A stretch of 38,111 bases of DNA from Acidobacteriota bacterium (GTDB lineage: Bacteria > Acidobacteriota > Vicinamibacteria > Vicinamibacterales > CAVVIG01), in contig JAHFUI010000025.1 in assembly GCA_023265175.1 (NCBI GenBank), positions 1 to 38,111 on the forward strand, written 5' to 3'. A program made the position numbers and the translations under genes. Positions 7,151 through 16,189 of this stretch are shown here, one piece after another. Under the pieces are notes generated by a model. It was not told where the DNA came from and ran no database searches. It was given only the letters and a program-made list of their open reading frames with translations. Each line of letters begins with the position of its first letter. Positions within the stretch are counted from its first letter, which is position 1.

Positions 7151-10100
7151 TTAGCTCCTCACCTGGATGAAGTCGCCGCGCAGAAAGCGCTGAAGGGCTT
7201 CGTTCTCGTAGCTTGGGCGGAAGCCGTGGGCCGCCGGATGCCAGAGGCCCTGGCCGCCGATCCCGCCCTCCTCGGCCTTGGTGATCTTCGCCATGGACTC
7301 TCGCGGCGCCCCGACCACCGTGTGGACGTCGGCGAGGAAGCCCTTGCCGATGAGCTGTCCGAAAAGCTCTTTCCTTACGAGCGAATCAGTGGAGAGCGTC
7401 GGTCTCAGCCATGCGCGCGTGAGGGACTGGTGGCTCCCGTAGCGGAACATCGCCTGGTAGTTCGTGGCGGGGTTCTTCGCCAGGCCGTCTGGCCGTGACT
7501 CGTGGCCGCTCACCGAGCCGTGGGTCGCCCCGCACATGTTGAACCACATCCGCATGACTCCGCGCGGCGTGCCGGGGTAGTAGCGAAGACGGCACATCAG
7601 GCGGGAGACTTTGTACATTGCCTCGCCGGGCTTCCAACCCCGGTAGGGACGGTCCTCGCCCCATCCATCGGCCCATATGTAGTCGCCGTCGTTGAGACCG
7701 AGGGCCTTCGCATCCGCCGGGTTGATGTCGGCGAAGCCTTCAGCGAGAAACGGCATCCGCTTGTCGCGGCGGTAAACGTCGGAGAATGGTCCAAAGGACA
7801 TGGCCAGTAGATCGGTATCCACGCCAGTGGTGTGGGCGCCGTGGCGGTACTTCGGAGTGTGAAGGATGAACGGATAACCGGCCTTCACCAGCGGGCTTGC
7901 TTCTTTCTTCAGCTCCGCCCACGGCATGACGACGGTCAGGACCTGGCGAACGTCAGACTGAGAGAAGTCAGCCGGACTGATCCCGAACTGGTCGGGCGGT
8001 GTGGGACGGAGGAGCGGATGGGGCTTCGCCACGATGACGCCCGGCTGATAGAACGAAGCCTCCACCGGCTCTTTGTAGACGAGGAGATTCTCACCGAGTG
8101 TGATGAACTCATCTTCCTCGCGGTAAAACTCGAGTCGGCCTGTCTTCGTGTACCAGGGGCGCGACTCCTGGGTCTGCTCCCACCCGGTCTGGCGCGGCGT
8201 CGTGCGGGTCATCATGAGAGCGGGGATCCCGTCGAGCGCCTGCTTCTCCAGCTCCTCGAAGCGGTAGCCTTTCGTCGCGTTGGAGGCGTTGAGGATTCGA
8301 TTCAGATAGACCTCCACCCGCCCCTCGTCGACGAACTTCCAATAATCAATGAGACGCCGGTCTCCCGTAATGGCCGCCAGCTTGGCCGAGATCCCCGAAG
8401 GCACTTCTATATCGGAGCGCGTATCGAGAAGCCGCTGGTGCGGCGTTCGCGGAAAGACAGTGAGGAACGGGTTCGTCACCGAAGCGCACATGTCCGGGAG
8501 CTTGAACTCGTGCCAGGCGTCAACCGGAAAGACGATATCGGAATACTCGCACGTCATCGTCCACCACCACTCGCTCGTGCACCACATCTCGATTCGGGGG
8601 AGCGTGTTGGCGATCACGTCGTATGCCCCCTTCGCGTTGCCGAGGATCGAGTTGCTGTTGGAAACGAAGGCGGCTTTCGTGGGAGCGGGCATGTGAGTCT
8701 TGCCGGTGAACATCTTCGTTCCGACCTTGAGGGGGCGGTCACCGTAGTTGAAGTAGTGAGCCGACTCTCCTCTCCAGTAGGCGCGGGCGCGCGCCGGCTT
8801 CGTGGGATCGAGCTCCATATCAAATGGGTTCTCGTTGATGTACTGGGGAAGGCCGTTGAAGAGCGCGGCCCGGTAGTTGCCGGCGCAGCTCCCGATGTTC
8901 CCGCCCTTCTGGCCGATGTTAGCGGTGAGCGCGGCGACCAGAAAGATGGCGCGGTCCTTCAGATCGGCGTTGAAGAACTGGTTCGGACCCATTCCGACAG
9001 GGATGAGGGTGCGACTCCGGTTTCTTGCGATCTCCCTGGCAAGGTTGACGATGGCCTCTTGCGGCGCCCAGGTGATCTCGGAGACCTGATCGGGCGTGAA
9101 GTTCTCGTCGAGGTAGCGGCGCGTCAGCGTAAAGAGCGGTGCCACGTTGACCTGTTTCCCATCCACGGTCCTGACCGTGAACTCCCCTTCCAAGGCCGGA
9201 TCGATCCCGAGCCGGTCGAAGTGGTCACCCACCTGGTCGCGGGTGAGCGGCTTCGCGCCACGGCTCTTCGTATCCCAGACGACAAAGTCTCCCCATTCCT
9301 TGCGCAAGGCCTCGGGGATCAACTGCTTATCCTGAAGCGTGAACGGAGGAGCCGCCTGGCCTGGATTGAGAACCGTGGTGAAGTTTGTGAGATCAGGAGG
9401 CTGATAGCCGGCGACGACATCGCTGGCTCTCAAGAGCTTCAGCGTATCGAGACGGACGAGCAGAGGGAGATCGGTGAAGCGCTTGACGAAGGCCTCATCG
9501 TAACGCTTCTCGGCGACGAGCACCTGGGCGAGGCCCAGGGCAAAGGCCGGATCGGTTGCTGGCCTGATGATAATCACTTCGTCGGCCTTGGGGGCTGTGG
9601 CGCCATACTCCACCGACACCAGCACGACCTTTGTGCCTTTCAACCGCGCCTCGGTCAGCCAGTGGCTGTCAGGCATCTTGGTGGTGACCCAGTTCATTCC
9701 CCAGACGATGACAAGCCCGGCCTGCTCGACGGCTGAGAGGTCGAAGTCCACTGTCTGCTGTCCTGTCACCATCGGGTGACCAGGGGGAAGATCGGTGTGC
9801 CAGGAGTAGTTGTCCCAGCCACGAGCTCCCAACGCTTTGTCAGGCCCGACTTTCCTGATCCAATCATCCAGGAGTGCGAGCGAGTTGCCGAAGCGATACT
9901 GGCCGAAAATGCGGGTAGCGCCGAGGAGCGGCATCCCGCCGCGAACCTTGACGGTCTGAGTCCCGGCGCCTTGGGTCACGTCCACCATCGCGGGATCGTA
10001 TCCTTGACGGCGGAGGAGATCCTGGCCGGCTTCGCCGCTGTACGTCCTCGTGATATTGACCAATGCCTTGGCTGCCGTCTCCAGCGCCTGATCCCAGGAC

Positions 10101-10609
10101 ACCTTCACCCACTCGTCGGTGCCGCGCTGGAACAACTCAGCGGGTGGCTTACCATCGGCGCCACGAGGAAAGCCCTGCTCGACCCACGCGAGGAAGCCCT
10201 TTCTCACCATCGGGGCCTTCACGCGGCGATCGCCGTAGAAGCGACGCATCATCGTGAGCCCCTTCTGACAGACCCTCGGCTCCCAGCGGTGGGTGGCGCG
10301 GTTCCCGTAGAGGTCGGTCGCCTTGCCGTAGCCGTAGGTCGGCTCGATCCTCACGATCACGCCGTTTCGGACGTACGCTTCGAGCAGACAGTTGTGCGTG
10401 TCGTTGGGGGCGCAGAGGAAGGTGAACTTCGAGTCGTAGCGCCAGATGTCGCGATAAACTGTTTCCCAATCCCTGGCAGGGTAGTGGGCCAGCGGGTTCT
10501 CCACCTTGATTGGCTCAAAAGACTGGAGCGCCCACGCTTCTTTGGATAGAAGCGCGACAGCGCCGCCGAAGCCGGAGATCGCGAGAAAGTTCCGTCGTGT
10601 CAGTTCCAT
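7151..10609 (-). CDS. nxrA: Nitrite oxidoreductase / periplasmic-type nitrate reductase alpha subunit (NxrA)
   Basis: 1152 residues, molybdenum bis-MGD enzyme of the type II DMSO reductase family, interconverting nitrate and nitrite. The chosen ATG follows GGAG and starts a Tat signal (TRRNFL, Arg5-Arg6, then a hydrophobic run ending near AWA), so it acts in the periplasm. The FS0 cluster region has Cys66, His72, Cys74 and Cys114. The segment [16 protein letters not shown] carries Asp273, at the place of the molybdenum ligand Asp222 of NarG (SDLPPASP). This segment and [16 protein letters not shown] are, from memory, typical of the Nitrospira/Nitrospina/anammox NxrA group. That group also holds proteins believed to act as nitrate reductases, so direction cannot be fixed. 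A longer frame upstream to 10828 lacks any signal peptide and crosses the promoter; rejected. Confidence 0.88.
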   Translation of the reverse strand: MELTRRNFLAISGFGGAVALLSKEAWALQSFEPIKVENPLAHYPARDWETVYRDIWRYDSKFTFLCAPNDTHNCLLEAYVRNGVIVRIEPTYGYGKATDLYGNRATHRWEPRVCQKGLTMMRRFYGDRRVKAPMVRKGFLAWVEQGFPRGADGKPPAELFQRGTDEWVKVSWDQALETAAKALVNITRTYSGEAGQDLLRRQGYDPAMVDVTQGAGTQTVKVRGGMPLLGATRIFGQYRFGNSLALLDDWIRKVGPDKALGARGWDNYSWHTDLPPGHPMVTGQQTVDFDLSAVEQAGLVIVWGMNWVTTKMPDSHWLTEARLKGTKVVLVSVEYGATAPKADEVIIIRPATDPAFALGLAQVLVAEKRYDEAFVKRFTDLPLLVRLDTLKLLRASDVVAGYQPPDLTNFTTVLNPGQAAPPFTLQDKQLIPEALRKEWGDFVVWDTKSRGAKPLTRDQVGDHFDRLGIDPALEGEFTVRTVDGKQVNVAPLFTLTRRYLDENFTPDQVSEITWAPQEAIVNLAREIARNRSRTLIPVGMGPNQFFNADLKDRAIFLVAALTANIGQKGGNIGSCAGNYRAALFNGLPQYINENPFDMELDPTKPARARAYWRGESAHYFNYGDRPLKVGTKMFTGKTHMPAPTKAAFVSNSNSILGNAKGAYDVIANTLPRIEMWCTSEWWWTMTCEYSDIVFPVDAWHEFKLPDMCASVTNPFLTVFPRTPHQRLLDTRSDIEVPSGISAKLAAITGDRRLIDYWKFVDEGRVEVYLNRILNASNATKGYRFEELEKQALDGIPALMMTRTTPRQTGWEQTQESRPWYTKTGRLEFYREEDEFITLGENLLVYKEPVEASFYQPGVIVAKPHPLLRPTPPDQFGISPADFSQSDVRQVLTVVMPWAELKKEASPLVKAGYPFILHTPKYRHGAHTTGVDTDLLAMSFGPFSDVYRRDKRMPFLAEGFADINPADAKALGLNDGDYIWADGWGEDRPYRGWKPGEAMYKVSRLMCRLRYYPGTPRGVMRMWFNMCGATHGSVSGHESRPDGLAKNPATNYQAMFRYGSHQSLTRAWLRPTLSTDSLVRKELFGQLIGKGFLADVHTVVGAPRESMAKITKAEEGGIGGQGLWHPAAHGFRPSYENEALQRFLRGDFIQVRS

Positions 10610-10734
10610 AATTTTCTCCTCCGAGCGCTGTATCGCTCTGGAGATGACCACGATAGGCTGGATTGGCCGCACCGACTCACCGTGATCTCGGTGTCGAGAG
10701 GAAGACGGGCAGAAGAAGCGGCTCCTTTCAATAA

Positions 10735-10751
10735 CCGCAACCTCTGTGCCG
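10735..10751 (-). promoter_or_regulatory. Candidate sigma-54 promoter of the nxr operon
   Basis: Read on the minus strand the sequence is cGGCACagaggTTGCgg: GG and GC ten bases apart, with complete GGCAC and TTGC core elements. This is the closest match to the sigma-54 consensus in the window together with 36852-36868. The start of transcription would be near 10725, leaving a leader of about 116 bases before the nxrA ATG. Confidence 0.7.
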
Positions 10752-10898
10752 ACTCCGCATCCCGCTGATTTTCGATCTGTCCTATCGCCTCTCGCGGTGA
10801 TGCGAATGGCCGTGCTTCCTCCCTGCACGAGCTTGTCGAAGCATCCCGCTTCTCGGCAACCCGGCCTGAGCTTAAGGTCGCAGCTGCTCGCTGTTTCT

Positions 10899-10914
10899 GT
10901 ATACGGCGCTATAC
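10899..10914. promoter_or_regulatory. Candidate activator site, inverted repeat gtata-N6-tatac (copy 2)
   Basis: gtata-cggcgc-tatac, the counterpart of 2175-2190. It lies 71 bases upstream of the nirS2 promoter and about 147 bases from the divergent nxr promoter, so one bound activator could serve both. Confidence 0.45.
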
Positions 10915-10985
10915 AAAAAGCAAACGCGACGATACATGGCCGAATCTCAGGTCAATGAAATCGGCGGGCAGTGGTCCCACCATGA

Positions 10986-11002
10986 CTGGTTCGCTTCTTG
11001 CT
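10986..11002 (+). promoter_or_regulatory. Candidate sigma-54 promoter of the nirS2-nir-act operon
   Basis: ctGGttcgcttcttGCt, identical over 17 bases to the nirS1 promoter at 2261-2277. The expected transcription start is near 11013, about 42 bases before the nirS2 ATG. It would drive the 12.5-kb run of genes to 23521 if no internal promoter exists. Confidence 0.65.
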
Positions 11003-11054
11003 GACCTGCGCCCAGGCGGGATGGCCCGCGGAACTAGAAATGTCAGGAGGGAGC

Positions 11055-12725
11055 ATGAAAGCGCGTTCTGGGATTGGGCTTGCCGCCTGTGTTGCGGCGG
11101 CCGCACTCGTCCTCACGGTGGAAGGATGCACGCAGTCGCCCGATAGCACGAAAGCGCCGGCGACTTCTGCGCCGGCCACACCGGCGGCGTCCGCGCCGGC
11201 AGCCAAGGTTGCGGCTCTTTCTGAACAGGATTTTGCACAGGGTAAGCAGATCTACTTCAACCGTTGCGCCGGGTGCCATGGCGCGCTCCGCAAAGGTGCG
11301 ACAGGTCCCAACATCGAGCCCAAGCACACCGCCGAGCTCGGAGCGGCCTCCATCGAGTCCACCCTGATGAAAGGACTTCCTGGTGGCATGCCCGCGTGGG
11401 GCAAGGAGGGGCTGCTCTCGCCGCAAGAAATCAAGCTGATGGCTGCCTACGTGCTCCAACCGGCGCCCGTGCCGCCGCCACGGCCGCTCGAGGAGATCAA
11501 GGCGAGCTGGAAACTGGTCGTGCCGGTCGCGAGCCGGCCCAAGGTGCCCGAGACCAAGCGCGATTGGCAGAACTACTTTGGCGTGATCCTGCGCGACGCG
11601 GGCAAGGTCGCCATCATCGATGGCGCGAGCAAGGAACGCGTCGGCCTCATCGACACGGGATTTGCGGTGCACATCCTGCGCTCTTCCTCCACCGGCCGGT
11701 ACTTCTATGCGATCGGCCGCGACGGCAGGGTGACGATGATCGACCTCTGGTCGGAGACGCCCACGCTCGTGGCGCAAGTGCAGGGCTGCTCCGACGCGCG
11801 CAGCGTCGACTCGTCGAAATACAAAGGGTACGAGGACAAGCTCGTCATCGAAGGCTGCTACTGGCCAAACCAATACGTCGTGATGGATGGCCAGACGCTC
11901 GAACCCAAGGTGGTCGTCGATGTCAAGACCCCTACGTACGACACGAACGAAGAACTCCAGGAGGATCGCGTCGCTTCCATCGTCGCATCGCCCTTTGCCC
12001 CTCAGTGGGTCGTCAGCCTCAAGGAGTCCGGGCACGTCGCCATCGTGGATTACTCCAAGCCCGGCTTCCCCATCGTGGCCAAGATCCCGGCCGAGCGCTT
12101 CCTGCACGATGGAGGGTGGGACCACACCAAGCGCTACTTCATGGTGGCGGCCAACACGCGCAAGCAGATGGTGATCATCGACGCGAAGACCCAGAAGATG
12201 GTGACGAAGTTCGAGACGGGTGTGAGGCCGCACCCGGGGCGCGGCGCCAACTGGGAGGACCCGGAGTTCGGCTGGGTCAACGGCACGGTGCACATCGGCG
12301 AGGGGAAGCTCGTCGTCTACGGCGCCGACCCGGTGAAGAAACCGCAGTATGCCTGGAAGGTCGTGCGCGAAGTGAAACTTCCGGGTAGCGGCGGCTTGTT
12401 CATCAAGACCCATGACGGCTCGCCATGGGTGTGGACCGATTCGCCGATGTCGGACGATCCGAAGTCGACCCGCCAGATCTGCGCCTACTCGAAGAAGAAG
12501 GGCGAGATCGAAAAATGCTGGCCAGCGGCTGAGCGCGGCCGCGCCGTCCACTTCGAGTACGACAAGAGCGGCTCGGAGGTCTGGGTGTCGGTATGGGACA
12601 AGCAAGGTGAGCTCATCGTCTACAACGACAAGACGCTCGAGGAGAAGACGCGCATCAAGGGAGACTGGCTGGTGACGCCCACGGGCAAGTTCAACGTCTA
12701 CAACACGGCGCACGACATCTACTGA
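11055..12725 (+). CDS. nirS: Cytochrome cd1 nitrite reductase (NirS2)
   Basis: 556 residues. Reduces nitrite to nitric oxide in the periplasm, using a heme c to feed electrons to heme d1. The signal segment (1-25) ends in VEGC (Cys25), a weak lipobox, so it may be a lipoprotein or simply exported; NirS1 lacks this Cys. The heme c motif CAGCH is at 71-75 and a GGMPAW methionine follows. The d1 propeller keeps all expected residues: proximal His206 (TGFAVHILR), His351 (FLHDGGWD) and His393 (RPHPGRGAN), matching Pseudomonas His182, His327 and His369. The ATG at 11055 follows AGGAGGGAG; a longer frame from a TTG at 10998 starts inside the promoter and is not used. It is the first gene of the heme d1 and complex III operon, with nirJ 14 bases downstream. 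Confidence 0.93.
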   Translation: MKARSGIGLAACVAAAALVLTVEGCTQSPDSTKAPATSAPATPAASAPAAKVAALSEQDFAQGKQIYFNRCAGCHGALRKGATGPNIEPKHTAELGAASIESTLMKGLPGGMPAWGKEGLLSPQEIKLMAAYVLQPAPVPPPRPLEEIKASWKLVVPVASRPKVPETKRDWQNYFGVILRDAGKVAIIDGASKERVGLIDTGFAVHILRSSSTGRYFYAIGRDGRVTMIDLWSETPTLVAQVQGCSDARSVDSSKYKGYEDKLVIEGCYWPNQYVVMDGQTLEPKVVVDVKTPTYDTNEELQEDRVASIVASPFAPQWVVSLKESGHVAIVDYSKPGFPIVAKIPAERFLHDGGWDHTKRYFMVAANTRKQMVIIDAKTQKMVTKFETGVRPHPGRGANWEDPEFGWVNGTVHIGEGKLVVYGADPVKKPQYAWKVVREVKLPGSGGLFIKTHDGSPWVWTDSPMSDDPKSTRQICAYSKKKGEIEKCWPAAERGRAVHFEYDKSGSEVWVSVWDKQGELIVYNDKTLEEKTRIKGDWLVTPTGKFNVYNTAHDIY

Positions 12726-12739
12726 CAGGGAGTTTGCGG

Positions 12740-13933
12740 ATGCTCGAGGTGACGGACCTTCTCAAGATTGCCGTCGAGAAGGTCCCGCAACAGTCGTCCA
12801 CATCTCGGGCATCCGCACGCTACGGAGCCGTGGGAGATGCTCCACCCGTGGTCGTCTGGAACGTGTGCGGGCACTGTAACCTCCGCTGCCCGCACTGCTA
12901 CTCCGCCGCAGGGCTGCGTCCCACGCAAACCGACCTTTCGACGAAAGAGGCCCTTGGCCTGATCGACGACATGGCCGACGCCGGTGTGCGTGCCGTTATC
13001 TTCAGCGGCGGCGAACCCCTCTTGCGGCCCGATCTCTTCGTCCTGATGGCTCGGGTGCGAGACCGTGGCCTCAAGCCGCTCTTGTCTTCCAATGGTGTGC
13101 TCGTGGACGCGGCATGTGCCAGGAGGCTCGCCAGGACGGGGGTGCGTTATGTAGGCATAAGCCTCGACGGGCTCGCAGCGCTGAACGACGCCTATCGGGG
13201 CATGAAGGGAGCGTTCGCACAAGCGGTGCGAGGCGTCGGTCATGCGATGGATGCGGGATTGGAGGTCGGCATCCGCCTCACGCTCACAAGCCTCAGCACC
13301 GGCCAGGTGGAGCCGTTGCTCGCGCTTGCGGTTCGCTTGGGCGTCCATCGGTTCTACCTGTCGCACCTTCTTTACTCCGGGCGCGGCCAGAGCATGGTCC
13401 CGCACGACCTCAAGCCCGCGGAAAGCCGCGTCCTGCTGTTCCGGCTGTTCGACACGGCGGAGCGGCTCCTGGATGCGGGCAGCACGCTCTCCATCGTCAC
13501 CGGAGGCAATGATTCGGACGGACCGCTCTTCCTCCTGTGGCTTCGGGCCAAGCATGGGGAGTCGGCGGCCTCACGCGCCCACGAGGTTCTCTTGCGTCGC
13601 GGCGGAAATTCGGCCGGCGAGCGCATATTCGCGATCGATGCGAACGGTCGTGTCCATCCCGATCAGTTCTGGCAGGCAGCCGAGCTCGGCGATGTCCGTC
13701 GGCAGACCATGAGCGAGATCCTTGCCCATCCGCTGCGATCCCTGCTGCGCGAGCGGGAGACCCACCTCGAAGGTCGCTGCCGGGTGTGCATCTTCAAGCC
13801 GCTCTGTCGTGGCTCCCACAGGGAACGGGCCCTGGTGCAGAGCGGCGCGCTCTGGGCGCCGGACCCGGCATGTGTGATGAGTGACGCCGAGATCGGCGTG
13901 GAAGGCGTCAGCGACGCCAGAGGTGCCGCATGA
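12740..13933 (+). CDS. nirJ: Heme d1 biosynthesis radical SAM protein NirJ
   Basis: 397 residues from an ATG preceded by CAGGGAG; a TTG six bases upstream is too close to that site. The radical SAM cluster motif is CNLRCPHC (Cys46, 50, 53), followed by FSGGEPLLRPDL, the SAM-binding GGEP type. YLSHLLYSGRGQ and the TGGNDSDGP segment are typical of NirJ. A C-terminal cysteine group (CRVCIFKPLCRG, plus a later Cys) would bind an auxiliary Fe-S cluster. By family knowledge NirJ removes the two propionate side chains of didecarboxysiroheme to place the oxo groups of heme d1, in the cytoplasm. Its stop overlaps the nirF start by ATGA. Confidence 0.92.
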   Translation: MLEVTDLLKIAVEKVPQQSSTSRASARYGAVGDAPPVVVWNVCGHCNLRCPHCYSAAGLRPTQTDLSTKEALGLIDDMADAGVRAVIFSGGEPLLRPDLFVLMARVRDRGLKPLLSSNGVLVDAACARRLARTGVRYVGISLDGLAALNDAYRGMKGAFAQAVRGVGHAMDAGLEVGIRLTLTSLSTGQVEPLLALAVRLGVHRFYLSHLLYSGRGQSMVPHDLKPAESRVLLFRLFDTAERLLDAGSTLSIVTGGNDSDGPLFLLWLRAKHGESAASRAHEVLLRRGGNSAGERIFAIDANGRVHPDQFWQAAELGDVRRQTMSEILAHPLRSLLRERETHLEGRCRVCIFKPLCRGSHRERALVQSGALWAPDPACVMSDAEIGVEGVSDARGAA

Positions 13934-15153
13934 AGGGCCGCCTGATACTGGGACTCCTCGTCTGCTGGGGCTTTGCGGCCTGTCGGTCGAATGCCGCCCT
14001 CGTGGTGCCCGGGAGCATCGGCAGCCGCGTCTTTGTGGTGGAGCGCAATTCGGAGACCATGGCCGTCTACGACCTCGACCTGCGCCGCGTCGTCCACCGC
14101 GTGAGCGGCCTCGGCAACCTGCAGCACGCGACGATGACCTTCTCGCCCGATCTCCGCTACGGTTTCGTCTCCAGCCGCAGCGGCCAGCTCACCCGCATCG
14201 ACCTTGCGACGCTCGAGCGCGCAGGGGAGGTGCAGACATCGGGGAGGTCAATCGACATCGCCATCAGCCAGGACGGGCGCTACGTGGCAACGGCCGAGTA
14301 CTTCCCCGGCGGCGTGACCATCCTCGACGCCGCGACCCTCAAGGTCGTTCGCCGAATCTCGACAGCCTCCCAAGAAGGCAGCCGGCAGTCCAGCGAAAAC
14401 GGGCTGGACGATCCCAACATCCGGGCGACTGGTATCGTGGACGCCCCGGGCAACCGGTTCGTGTGCACCCTCATCGAGACCGGGGAGATCTGGGTGATCG
14501 ACGCTTCGCGTCCAGACTTTCCCGTGGAGCGCCGGGTTCGGGTGGGATCTGGCGAGCCCTACGACGCCATGATCACGCCCGATGGGCGGAGCTACGTGGT
14601 CGGGCTGAAAGACGCCGACGAGGTCGCGATACTCGATCTCCGTGACCCGGAGCGAGGCGTGCAGCGGGTATCGCTCCGCGATCCCGGGCGGACCTACACG
14701 CCGACGACGCCGATCAAGCTCCCGCACATGGCCTCCTGGGCGGTGGCCCGCAATCGGGTCTTCGTGCCGCTCGTCGGTGAAGAGCGGATCGCGGTGCTCG
14801 ACCGCGACACGTGGCAGTTCGTGCGCTCGATTCCGCTGCGCGGCGATCCCGTCTACGCGGTCAGAGCACCGGGGGAGCGCGAGGTCTGGGTCAGCTTTTC
14901 GGGGCTGAAGAACGACGCGTTCGTCCAGGTCGTCGATGTCGAGACGCTCCAGGTCACCCGGACGCTTCGCATTGGCACCCGCATCTATCACATGGACTTT
15001 ACGCCGCGAGGCAGCCATGTGCTCATCACGGCCAACGGCGACGACAAGCTCGTTCTGGTGAACGCGGCGACGGGCGCCATCGAAGACGAAGAGCCGATCC
15101 GTTCGCCCTCCGGCGTCTTTGGGGTTTGGCGAGCATTCATCATGGGACTTTGA
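13930..15153 (+). CDS. nirF: Heme d1 biosynthesis/insertion protein NirF
   Basis: 407 residues with a lipoprotein signal (hydrophobic stretch then FAAC, Cys18), so it is expected to be anchored on the periplasmic side. The rest is a d1-type beta-propeller without the cytochrome c domain: repeated units such as MAVYDLDLRRVVHRV, VTILDAATLKVVRRI and VQVVDVETLQVTRTL, ending in SPSGVFGVWRAFIMGL, the characteristic NirF tail. NirF binds the last intermediate or heme d1 and is needed for d1 maturation and delivery to NirS. ATGA overlap with nirJ; 7 bases to the next gene. In this operon there is no nirN or nirC, so NirF is the only evident periplasmic d1-maturation factor, apart from the possible role of NirS1. 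Confidence 0.92.
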   Translation: MKGRLILGLLVCWGFAACRSNAALVVPGSIGSRVFVVERNSETMAVYDLDLRRVVHRVSGLGNLQHATMTFSPDLRYGFVSSRSGQLTRIDLATLERAGEVQTSGRSIDIAISQDGRYVATAEYFPGGVTILDAATLKVVRRISTASQEGSRQSSENGLDDPNIRATGIVDAPGNRFVCTLIETGEIWVIDASRPDFPVERRVRVGSGEPYDAMITPDGRSYVVGLKDADEVAILDLRDPERGVQRVSLRDPGRTYTPTTPIKLPHMASWAVARNRVFVPLVGEERIAVLDRDTWQFVRSIPLRGDPVYAVRAPGEREVWVSFSGLKNDAFVQVVDVETLQVTRTLRIGTRIYHMDFTPRGSHVLITANGDDKLVLVNAATGAIEDEEPIRSPSGVFGVWRAFIMGL

Positions 15154-15160
15154 GGAACGA

Positions 15161-16189
15161 GTGAGCGCGATGGGCCTGACACCAACCGAGCAGAACCTCC
15201 TCGCCAGAACCGTCCAGGACAGCGTGCCGCTGTCGGCGAGGCCCTGGGACGAGATCGGGCAAGAACTGGGCCTCAGCGTGAGGGAGGTGCTCGACCAGCT
15301 TCGTGCGTGGAAAGAGGAGCGGAAGCTCCGAGAGATCTCGGCCGTGCTGGAGGGAAGCCTCCTGGGGTACGAGAGCGCGCTCTGCACGGCATCGGTGCCT
15401 GAAGAAGAGCTGCCCCGGGTCGCGGCCGTAGTCAACGAGCACCCGACGGTGAGCCACAACTACCTTCGCGACCACGTCTACAATCTCTGGTTTACGATCG
15501 CCGTGCCGCGATCGATGGGGCTCGACCGCACGCTCGACTGCCTTCGAACGCGTGCGGGGCTGTCCGAGATCCATGCGCTCCGGCGAACGCGGACCTTCAA
15601 GATCGGTGTTCGTTTCGACCTCATCGCGCTCAGCAGCCAGACGAAAGCCATGAGCCCTTCCACGGCGTCGTCGGTCGATCCGACGGCGGGAGAGATGGCG
15701 CTGTTTCGGGCCCTGCAGGCCGCCTTGCCGCTCACCGAGCGGCCCTTCCTCGAGCTGGAGCGGGTCACGGGCACGGAAGAAAAGCAGATTCTCGCCTTCG
15801 GTCGGAAGCACCTGGGCGGCGCGATTCGCCGCTACGTGGCCACGTTCCGACAACGCGAACTCGGCGTCCACGGCAATGTGCTGGTCGCATGGCAGGTGCC
15901 GGAGAACCGGGTCGAGGAGACCGGCCTCTGTTTCGCGACTGTGCCGGAGGTGAGCCATTGCTACAGCCGTGAGTCGTTTCCAGGTTTTCCCTACACGCTC
16001 TACACGATGGTCCACGGCCCGGATGAAGCCACTTGTCACAGGCTGGCAGCCGATCTTTCTTCGAGAATCGACGTTGGGGACTACGTGCTCCTTCCGAGCC
16101 GTCACGAGTTCAAGAAGTGCCGCCTCCGGTACTTCCTCCCCGAGCTCGATCAGTGGTGGGCCACCAGCCAACGGGAGGCCGCAGCATGA
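15161..16189 (+). CDS. nirDL: Siroheme decarboxylase, fused NirD-NirL type
   Basis: 342 residues from GTG at 15161, after GAGGA; an ATG three codons later is the alternative. Two Lrp/AsnC-like units stand in tandem. The first (about 1-165) has a winged-helix start, VSHNYLRDHVYNLWFT and IHALRRTRTFKIGVRF. The second (about 170-342) has GGAIRRYVATFRQRELGVHGNVLVAW and VSHCYSRESFPGFPYTLY. These paired His-Tyr segments mark the siroheme decarboxylases rather than DNA-binding Lrp regulators. In Pseudomonas NirD, L, G and H are separate; fused NirDL forms are known in other denitrifiers. The reaction removes two acetate carboxyls from siroheme to give 12,18-didecarboxysiroheme, the NirJ substrate. 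Stop overlaps the next start by ATGA. Confidence 0.92.
   Translation: MSAMGLTPTEQNLLARTVQDSVPLSARPWDEIGQELGLSVREVLDQLRAWKEERKLREISAVLEGSLLGYESALCTASVPEEELPRVAAVVNEHPTVSHNYLRDHVYNLWFTIAVPRSMGLDRTLDCLRTRAGLSEIHALRRTRTFKIGVRFDLIALSSQTKAMSPSTASSVDPTAGEMALFRALQAALPLTERPFLELERVTGTEEKQILAFGRKHLGGAIRRYVATFRQRELGVHGNVLVAWQVPENRVEETGLCFATVPEVSHCYSRESFPGFPYTLYTMVHGPDEATCHRLAADLSSRIDVGDYVLLPSRHEFKKCRLRYFLPELDQWWATSQREAAA

Larger units (their letters stand above)
10610..11054. other. Divergent control region between nxrA and nirS2
   Basis: 445 bases without a convincing gene. It holds a minus-strand sigma-54-like promoter for nxr (10751-10735), an inverted repeat (10899-10914), and a plus-strand sigma-54-like promoter for nirS2 (10986-11002). 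Bases from about 10874 onward are the duplicate of the nirS1 upstream region. A short frame at 10746-10958 is translatable but has no protein-like features. Confidence 0.7.
10874..12725 (+). repeat. Direct repeat, copy 2 (promoter region plus nirS2)
   Basis: Partner of 2150-3989, in the same orientation and about 8.7 kb away. Homology includes the upstream inverted repeat and promoter, the Shine-Dalgarno and the whole coding region up to the last codon. It ends at the stop: the DNA after nirS1 (terminator) and after nirS2 (nirJ) is unrelated. Confidence 0.85.

Noticed and set aside
10610-10828. N-terminal extension of NxrA to 10828
   Set aside because: It would bury the Tat signal and cross the nxr promoter; the ATG at 10609 has GGAG and starts directly with the twin-arginine signal.
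10998-11054. Upstream extension of nirS2 from a TTG at 10998 (19 extra residues)
   Set aside because: The TTG lies within the sigma-54-like promoter, and the ATG at 11055 has a strong AGGAGG and matches the nirS1 start.
15161-16189. Lrp/AsnC transcription regulator
   Set aside because: The tandem halves carry siroheme decarboxylase motifs and the gene sits within the heme d1 operon.
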